Assembly (NCBI RefSeq): GCF_019237615.1
Contig: NZ_JAFAGT010000101.1
Location: forward strand, 1 to 55,114
From: Roseateles sp.
GTDB lineage: Bacteria > Pseudomonadota > Gammaproteobacteria > Burkholderiales > Burkholderiaceae_C
DNA length: 55,114 nt
Reading direction: 5' to 3'
Positions 49,575 through 55,114 of the stretch are shown piece by piece. The notes beneath the pieces were generated by a model. That model saw only the letters and a list, made by a program, of their open reading frames with translations, was not told the origin of the DNA and did not search any database. The first letter of the stretch is position 1; each line of letters begins with the position of its first letter. The position numbers and the translations under genes were made by a program.

Positions 49575-50317
49575 GGCCGGTCGCAGCAGGAGGTCGCTGC
49601 GGGCGCCGGCGACTCGTAGCGGTCGTGGTGACGCACCCACTCCATGCCGTAGGCCATGGCGTCCTCGTCACGGCCCTTGGGCGTCAGGTCGATCAGGCTG
49701 TATGCGCCCATCATCACTTCCACGCCGCGGCCAAAGGTCGAGTAGGTGTGGAAGACCTCGCCGGCATCGTCCTTGCAGAAGACGCTGATGCCGGGCGCCT
49801 CCTGCTGCGGGAAGGGCGTCATCCGGAAGTTGTAATAGACCTCGCCGTCGACGCGGTCCTCGGGCATGAAGCTGACGTGGAAGTCGCGGTTGAAGTCGTT
49901 GCCATGCGACGAGACCCAGGCGAAGTGCCAGCCCATGCGCCGGCGGAAGGCCTCGATCTCGGCCAGCGGCGCACGCGACACCACCAGCAGCGCGATGTCG
50001 CGCTGGGCCAGGTGCACCGCCATGCCGTCGAGATGGTCGGCCATGAATGAGCAGCTCTTGCAGCCCTGCTCCCAGCCGGGCGCGAACATGAAGTGCTGCA
50101 CCAGCAGCTGGCGCCGGCCCTGGAAGAGCTCAGTCAGCCGGCGCGGGCCGTCAGGCGTGCCGAAGACGTAGTCCTGCGCCAGCCGCGCCCAGGGCAGGGC
50201 GCGGCGCTGGCGGGCGACCTGGTCGCGCAGCCGGGTCAGCTCCTTCTCCTGAGCCAGCAGCGTCTTGCGTTCGGTGATCCAGCGGTCGCGAGATACGACG
50301 GGGTGGGGGGTGCTCAT
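49571..50317 (-). CDS. DUF899 family thioredoxin-like protein
   Basis: A 248-residue DUF899 protein. It starts with a charged helix (RDRWITERKTLLAQEKELTRLRDQ region), then the typical YVFGTPDGPRRL, LLVQHFMFAPGWEQGCKSCSFMADHLDG (holding a C-K-S-C pair) and DFHVSF, and ends with a Cys pair (TSCCDRP). The fold is thioredoxin-like and cytosolic; a redox role is plausible but unproved. It overlaps the next gene by four bases. Confidence 0.88.
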   Translation of the reverse strand: MSTPHPVVSRDRWITERKTLLAQEKELTRLRDQVARQRRALPWARLAQDYVFGTPDGPRRLTELFQGRRQLLVQHFMFAPGWEQGCKSCSFMADHLDGMAVHLAQRDIALLVVSRAPLAEIEAFRRRMGWHFAWVSSHGNDFNRDFHVSFMPEDRVDGEVYYNFRMTPFPQQEAPGISVFCKDDAGEVFHTYSTFGRGVEVMMGAYSLIDLTPKGRDEDAMAYGMEWVRHHDRYESPAPAATSCCDRP

Positions 50318-50401
50318 GACGGTCTCCTTGCGTGGACGGGATGGAAAAGGCCATGCAGCGGCCTCGCCCGGGGCCCGGGCGCGGGGCTGCTCAGGGGGTA
50401 A

Positions 50402-51046
50402 TCAGCGGCGCCTGGGGCGGCGCACGGCGCGGACGACGCCGCTGTCGCCGCCGCCGGCGTAGAACAGGTCGGCGCCGTCGGACTCCAGGCCGCTGACGCC
50501 GGTGCCGGGCGGCATCTGCAGGCGTTCGAGCACGCTGCCGTCGGCGGGGTCGATGCGGCGGATCTCGCTTGCGTCGTCCTCCCAGGTGCCATGCCAGAGC
50601 TCGCCGTCGACCCAGGTCACCCCGGTCACGAAGCGGTTGGACTCGATGGTGCGGCGGATGGCGCCGGTCGCGGGATCGATCTGGTAGATCCGGCGTTCGC
50701 GGTACTGGCCCACCCACAGGCTGCCATCGGCCCAAGCCAGGCCCGAGTCGCCGCCCCGGCCCGGCGCGGGAATGGAGGCGACGACGGCGCCGCTGGCGGG
50801 ATCGATCTTGTCGATGCGGGCCTCGGCGATCTGGTACAGGTGGCGGCCGTCGAAGGCCGTGCCGGCATCGGCCGGGTGCTCGATGCGCTGCCGCGGCTCG
50901 CCGCTGGCGGGGTCTATGGCCAGCAGGGCCGGGCCTGTCGCCGCCCAGATCTGGGTCCCGTCATGGGTGACGCCGGCGATCTTGCCGCCGTCTTCGAAGG
51001 GGCCGTACTCGCGCACGATCTCTGCGGCTTGGGTCTCGATGCTCAT
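50402..51046 (-). CDS. Beta-propeller protein (SMP-30/glutamine cyclotransferase-like)
   Basis: A 214-residue protein made of repeated blades: IDPASGEPRQRIEH, IDKIDPASGAVVASI, YQIDPATGAIRRTIE and RRIDPADGSVLERLQ recur at about 43-46 residues. That gives four or five blades, short for a full propeller. No signal peptide. The Arg-rich C-terminus (VRRPRRR) is odd. It follows the TPR/winged-helix regulator by 33 bases and is probably in the same unit. Function unknown. Confidence 0.75.
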   Translation of the reverse strand: MSIETQAAEIVREYGPFEDGGKIAGVTHDGTQIWAATGPALLAIDPASGEPRQRIEHPADAGTAFDGRHLYQIAEARIDKIDPASGAVVASIPAPGRGGDSGLAWADGSLWVGQYRERRIYQIDPATGAIRRTIESNRFVTGVTWVDGELWHGTWEDDASEIRRIDPADGSVLERLQMPPGTGVSGLESDGADLFYAGGGDSGVVRAVRRPRRR

Positions 51047-51079
51047 GGGGTGCTCCTGGCGGCTTGCGATGGCTCAACC

Positions 51080-52300
51080 TTAGCCAAGCGGCGGCGCAGC
51101 GGGGAGTAACAAGATCGTCGTGAAACCGGTCAGCGGCGGCGCCAGCCAGCGGCGCGCGCGTGCCTGGCCCACGGCGCGCACGCGGCCCGCGGCCTCCAGC
51201 TCGGCCAGCATGCGCTGCACGGTGCGCTGGCTGTCGCCGAGGGCGAGCGCCAGCGCCGAGGTTGACCAGGCGGCGCCGTCGGACAGCAGGGCCATCAGCT
51301 CGCCGGCCTCGCCCTCGACGGGCGGCGCGAGTGCCACCACGGCACGCTGCTGCAGCGGCCGCAGCGCGAAGCCGCGTGAGCTGGCCTCGATGCCGGCAAC
51401 GGGTGCGACCAGCTTGCGCAGCCGGCCTATCTCGACGCGCAGCCGCGCCCGGTGCGTCTCGTCGACGTCGCGGATGCGAAAGGCGCGCGCGATCAGCGCG
51501 TCGCGGTCCGCGTCACCCGGCCAGGCTTCGGCCAGCGCACGCAGCAGCGTGAACAGCAGGGGCCGGCGCGCCAGCGGCAGCCGCCATGCGCCGGCGTGCA
51601 GCGTGTGGCGGCAGGCGTCGGCGACGAGGGCGCCCGAGTCCATCAGCGCGGCCACCTCGTGCAGGCGCAGCGGCTGCCATGCACCGTCCACCTGCCGGCG
51701 CGCGGCAGTGCGTTCGAGGGCGGCGCGGGCCTCTGCGATCTCGGCCTGCAGGGCAGGCACGTCGGCCCGCGCCGCGGCCCGCTGCGCGCGCTGCAGCGCG
51801 GCTAGCGCCGCCTCCGGGCGCAGCGAGCGCAGGGCCAGCTCCACGCCGGCCAGCGCCGCGACGGCGCTCAGCCGCGGCGGCAAGGGCTGCGCCTGGACGC
51901 CGGCGAGCAGCGCGGCCGCCGCGTCCAGGCGGCCCAGCAGCAGCTGGCGCCGCGCCGCAATGAGCCGCGCCTGCAGCGCGTTCGCACGGTCGCCGCGGGC
52001 CTCCAGCACGGCCGTTGCCACCTCCAGCGCGCGCGGCGCGGCACCGAGGTCGCGCAGCGCCAGCGCCACCTCGGCCTCGGCGACGACGCAGCGCGCACGC
52101 GCCAGCGCCTCGTGCACGCCGAAGCCAAGCGCGGCGCGGCGCAGCAGTTCGCGGGCGCGCGGCAGCTCACCGAGCTGGGCCATCGCGATGCCGCGCAGGG
52201 CCAGCGCCGGCGGGTCGTCGCGCAGCGCCACGCGCTTGAGCGCCGCCAGCGCATCGCCCGCGGCCAGCGCGCGGGCCGCGGCGGAGATCAGCGAATCCAT
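51080..52300 (-). CDS. TPR-type transcriptional regulator with two winged-helix domains
   Basis: A 406-residue protein. Residues 1-210 are Ala/Leu/Arg-rich helical repeats (TPR-like). Then comes an OmpR-like winged helix (RPLLFTLLRALAEAWPGDADRDAL, HRARLRVEIGRLRKLV, ASSRGFALRP) and a second winged helix (AWSTSALALALGDSQRTVQRMLAELEAAGRVRAV). The ATG at 52300 is chosen since the upstream open frame (to 52432) is low-complexity. It is likely the regulator of the minus-strand genes downstream. Confidence 0.7.
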   Translation of the reverse strand: MDSLISAAARALAAGDALAALKRVALRDDPPALALRGIAMAQLGELPRARELLRRAALGFGVHEALARARCVVAEAEVALALRDLGAAPRALEVATAVLEARGDRANALQARLIAARRQLLLGRLDAAAALLAGVQAQPLPPRLSAVAALAGVELALRSLRPEAALAALQRAQRAAARADVPALQAEIAEARAALERTAARRQVDGAWQPLRLHEVAALMDSGALVADACRHTLHAGAWRLPLARRPLLFTLLRALAEAWPGDADRDALIARAFRIRDVDETHRARLRVEIGRLRKLVAPVAGIEASSRGFALRPLQQRAVVALAPPVEGEAGELMALLSDGAAWSTSALALALGDSQRTVQRMLAELEAAGRVRAVGQARARRWLAPPLTGFTTILLLPAAPPLG

Positions 52301-52428
52301 GGCGAGGGCATCGATGCAACGCGGCGCGCGCCGGGCGGGGCTCCAGTCATGGTCCCATTGTGTCGGCCGACCCGCGCCGGGCCCATGGAGCGCCGGACCG
52401 AACGCATGGGGACAATAGGGGGCTGATA

Positions 52429-52441
52429 ACAAAGTTTCGAA
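52429..52441 (+). repeat. CAAWGTTTCGAA motif, copy 1
   Basis: ACAAAGTTTCGAA in the non-coding stretch upstream of the regulator gene. It is followed by AATCGCC...GGCGATT, a 7-base inverted repeat (52441-52466). Confidence 0.7.
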
Positions 52442-52487
52442 ATCGCCTTCCTATGAAGCGGCGATTGACTGCGGCATCCGGCGCCTG

Positions 52488-52500
52488 ACAAAGTTTCGAA
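52488..52500 (+). repeat. CAAWGTTTCGAA motif, copy 2
   Basis: ACAAAGTTTCGAA, identical to copy 1 over 13 bases and 59 bases away. Confidence 0.7.
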
Positions 52501-52541
52501 GTTCGGGCGTGCGACGCTGATGCGAGCGCATAGCGTGGATG

Positions 52542-52554
52542 GCAATGTTTCGAA
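52542..52554 (+). repeat. CAAWGTTTCGAA motif, copy 3
   Basis: GCAATGTTTCGAA, one internal change (A to T) and a different first base; 54 bases after copy 2. All three contain the palindrome TTCGAA. Confidence 0.65.
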
Positions 52555-52767
52555 GCGCCTTGTCGGGGCAGAGATCTTCAGGGCTGGTCTGGCGTAGCGG
52601 CCGGTCCCTCCGGTCGGCGTCCGTTCAGCCGATTGTTGATGGGGAGGTGGATCAATGCCTTGCCCCTCTGTCGATCGACATCAGTCACAAGGCAGCGATA
52701 GCAGCCACCAGGACTGAAGCTGTTTTCGAGAACTGAAAGCTCGACAGGCGCTGACCAGCGGCCTCGT

Positions 52768-55027
52768 TTACTCGTCCTCTTCCTCCATGGCCTCCTTCGA
52801 CTTGCGCTGACGCGCAATTGCGTAGCGAGCGTCCTTGAGGAGTGCGTCGTAGAGGTCGAACGCTGGCTCGGCTCGGCTCAAGGTGGCGAGCATCTGCTCG
52901 CAGTGCTGCTCCATCTTGACGTCCTCAGGGAATGGTTCGCCCGCGGTTCCCCCGCGCATCCCTGAACTGGCAGCAATCCCGATTGAGGAGCGAATTTCCT
53001 CTAAGGCGTCGTCACCCAAGAGTTCCGCCTCGTTGAGGATGTCCCGAACAAACTTTGGATGCTCGTAGATTAGTGTTGGCTGGCTCTCCTGGAGCACTCT
53101 TGCAACCAAGGTCGCGTGCGTCCGCGTTGCCGACGACATCCAGCCAAGCAGAAGATTGACCATGGGCTCGTTGTAGGGCCCACAAAGGCCTGCAACGGCT
53201 TCGCCAACATGGCGTATGTCTTGAACATCGGTCCAGTCTTTGAGTGCCTGGTCCAGGAGGCCGCGAAGTAGCGCCGGGCCATCCTCGGTATCCATGAGAC
53301 CGAGACCCTTGCCCTCATGCTCTTTTCTCAGAGGATGGTAGGACCAATCGTTTCTGCGACTGGCCTCCCAAATTCGTGCTGCGACCAGCTCCACAACCGA
53401 GGTTGGGTCCTTTTCCATAGATGTCGTCAGAAACGAGCGGACCCAGTAGTCGTCAAGTTCTCTGAGAGCGACTAGCTTCTTCAGCAGCTCGCCCCGCTTC
53501 GTTGCTACTTCTGCTTCAGGAATGGTCTTGTCGCCGGACAGCCACATGAACATGTCGTCTGCTGCCTCAGGGTTTGCTTCAAAGTCTGCCAGGCAGATGA
53601 GTTCAATCGCGAGGGCTGGACTTCGGTCGGCCATCTGGCGAGTGAGATGGGAAGCAACCATCAGGACTGTCGGGTCCTTTGACTTGAAGATGCGCTTGAA
53701 CAACTCGACTTCAGAAGGCGTGTATGAGCGCGATGGCTCGTATCGCGCATATGCCTGCGCGAGTTGGGTCAAAACCTTCGCGGAGGCCTCCGAACGAGTC
53801 ATGTAGTCGTTGAGGAGCTTTGAGTCGCCAGCTTCAACGATGGCAGTCAAGGCGGCGCCTACGTATGGCTCGAGCGCACCTGCGCGACCTTCGCTGTCTC
53901 TGACCAAGAGTTCTGAAGCAAGTCCTGGTGCTGTGGCTAGCAAATGACTTATCAGTAGATGCGAAGAGCTGTACCCAGCATCTGATACCTCACTGATTTC
54001 CTCAAGGGTCGATTGGAGCTCGTCAAGCAACTGACCAGGCTTGGAGAACGCGGCAATCAGTTCGGCCGTGAGTGCCTGTCGGTGTTGCGTGTGCTCTTCG
54101 CGCTCAAGTGAGTCGCCGAGCTTCCATGTCTCAGTGCCCCAGCCGTCGATGAGTGCGCGCGTGAGCCTAGTCCGGAGGTCTCGGTCGAGGAGGTCCATGA
54201 CGGCCTGAGCTTCGACAGAGGTCTCTGGCCAACCTCTAAACGCGTGCCAGGAAACTGATTGAGCGAGTCGCACAAGGACGACTGCTGAGACTTGAGCTCC
54301 GCTAAGCGCACTTCTGAGTGCCTGCAGCAGCTTCACGTGCTCTAGCTTCCACGCATCACCTGGACCATCGCCATGCATGGGGCCGCGCAATGCCAGGCCA
54401 AACGTCTGGGCGGCTAGAAATGCTCGTCGAGCGGGACCCTCGCGCAAGTACTTGAGCAGTGCATTCGTAACCTCGTCCCGCACGCTTTGAACCCTGCTCA
54501 GGGGAAGCTTGTAGCGAGTGATGGTCATCGTCGAACGCGAGTAGCTCGTCGACTCCATCTCTGTTCGCAAGGCCCCTTCGAGGATGGTGAAAGGTGTGTA
54601 GCTGCTCTTGAGTGAGGCGGGTCGTTCGAGGAGTTCGAGCGCATAGCGCACGACCTCTCGCACGTACTCAATTAGCTTATTCAATTGGAACGATGCCAGT
54701 TCCTTGAGTAAGCGAATGCCATGGCTAGGCTGCTGGTTCAGCTGTCGACGGTCATTCCGTCCAGCGGTCCAAAGAAGTTGGCATGCTTCCTGGACGTTGT
54801 TATGCGTATACGCCGCGTTGCGCACCATGTTGCAGACGGAGGATTCGCTGCCATGGCCTTCCTTGATGAGTCGCTTTGCAAAGTCCAAGGCGAATCGGGG
54901 CTGGTAGTAAGCAACGGCTTCTACGGCTTCCACGTGTGGGTGCCTGTATTCCTCGCCCCAACTCAGCCTAGACATCATGGTCGCCGCGTAAGACAGGCGG
55001 CCGGTCTCCAACATCGTAGGTTGCGCG
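52768..55027 (-). pseudogene. Large helical-repeat protein, probable C-terminal half of a STAND-type NTPase
   Basis: About 750 residues remain, in DNA of clearly lower GC than the core. The N-terminal part reads HPHVEAVEAVAYYQPRFALDF, then NMVRNAAYTHNN, EACQLLWTAGRND and IRLLKELASF, a helical pattern I associate with the region after the ATPase in large STAND-type defence proteins. The rest is HEAT/TPR-like helices with an acidic C-terminus (KEAMEEEDE). There is no Walker motif here, so the effector and NTPase parts are missing. The frame stays open to the window edge but enters IS110-like sequence near 55020-55030, so I read it as 5'-truncated. Confidence 0.55.
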
Positions 55028-55114
55028 CCGAGGCGCGTAGCGCTACATGCTGTGACTTGCGTCGTCAGCAACCAGGAGACCGACCATGGAAGAGCGTAGC
55101 AAGATTCATGTGGG
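55020..55114 (+). mobile_element. IS110-family insertion sequence, left end (continues off window)
   Basis: At the right edge the GC content rises and a plus-strand gene start appears: AGGAG at 55074-55078 and ATG at 55086, reading MEERSKIHV. This is a common start of IS110-family transposases (the expected next residues are G-L/I-D-V-H/S-K). The boundary near 55020 is an estimate from the change in composition and from a GCGC...GCGC stem at 55024-55036. Only nine full codons are visible. Confidence 0.5.
55086..55114 (+). CDS. IS110-family transposase (5' end only)
   Basis: Nine codons, MEERSKIHV, with a good ribosome-binding site AGGAG eight bases upstream. The RNase H-like DEDD domain of IS110 transposases usually begins directly after this point. 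The call rests on similarity of the start alone and needs the flanking sequence. Confidence 0.45.

Larger units (their letters stand above)
52301..52767. other. Non-coding stretch between the regulator and the foreign gene
   Basis: 467 bases without a convincing gene. It holds the start region of the TPR regulator, the three CAAWGTTTCGAA repeats, the AATCGCC/GGCGATT hairpin, and a change from about 70% to below 60% G+C near 52430. A 65-codon plus-strand open frame at 52539-52736 has no recognisable features. It looks like the border of an acquired segment. Confidence 0.55.

Noticed and set aside
52539-52736. 65-codon plus-strand open frame in the repeat region
   Set aside because: Overlaps the third repeat copy, has no ribosome-binding site and no family resemblance.

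Overview
The window is about 55 kb of high-GC DNA (near 70% G+C by eye) with the gene content and gene orders of a betaproteobacterium of the order Burkholderiales. The best fit is a Roseateles/Pelomonas/Mitsuaria/Rubrivivax-like member. Signs are recA-recX-DUF2889-sucCD, mreBCD-mrdA-rodA divergent from gatCAB, a TctE-type two-component pair, and pyrE next to a DUF4124 protein. No rRNA, tRNA or CRISPR array was recognised.

Layout. 1-28.2 kb is mostly core genome. It holds terC-Ser/Thr kinase-PP2C phosphatase (minus), sucCD with a DUF2889 gene (minus, ending in a strong terminator), recA-recX under a perfect LexA box, an acyl-CoA-dehydrogenase-like gene, and a response regulator/sensor kinase pair. 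Then come the cell-shape operon mreB-mreC-mreD-mrdA-rodA (minus), gatC-gatA-gatB (plus), pyrE plus a DUF4124 protein (minus), a TonB-dependent receptor, exonuclease III, a small secreted protein, two paralogous L,D-transpeptidase-like proteins with altered catalytic motifs, and a POT peptide transporter.

28.2-31.25 kb is a decayed, lower-GC defence patch. It has the left part of an IS4-family element, the first 65 codons of a type I restriction hsdR, a frameshifted AbiEii-like nucleotidyltransferase coupled to it, a winged-helix partner with an operator-like dyad, a HEPN-like gene, and the front half of a probable DUF433-type antitoxin. 31.4-37.3 kb is a complete RND efflux operon. At 37.4-40.8 kb a LytS-type sensor kinase gene is split by a complete IS5-family element with matching ends and a short target repeat, followed by its LytTR response regulator.

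40.8-52.3 kb is accessory metabolism and transport: an acyltransferase, two cation/proton antiporters, a Phd/PIN toxin-antitoxin pair, a flavin-dependent tryptophan-halogenase-family enzyme, and a run of six minus-strand genes (TPR/winged-helix regulator, beta-propeller, DUF899, small membrane protein, serine acetyltransferase, SnoaL-like). 52.4-55.1 kb is a second foreign patch of clearly lower GC. It holds three copies of a CAAWGTTTCGAA motif, then a 760-residue helical-repeat protein that resembles the C-terminal half of a STAND-type defence NTPase. Its 5' end appears cut by the start of an IS110-family element running off the right edge.

The most interesting material is the overlapping winged-helix/nucleotidyltransferase/hsdR arrangement with HEPN and antitoxin remnants, the truncated STAND-like protein, and the IS5 knockout of a sensor kinase that leaves its regulator without its cognate input.
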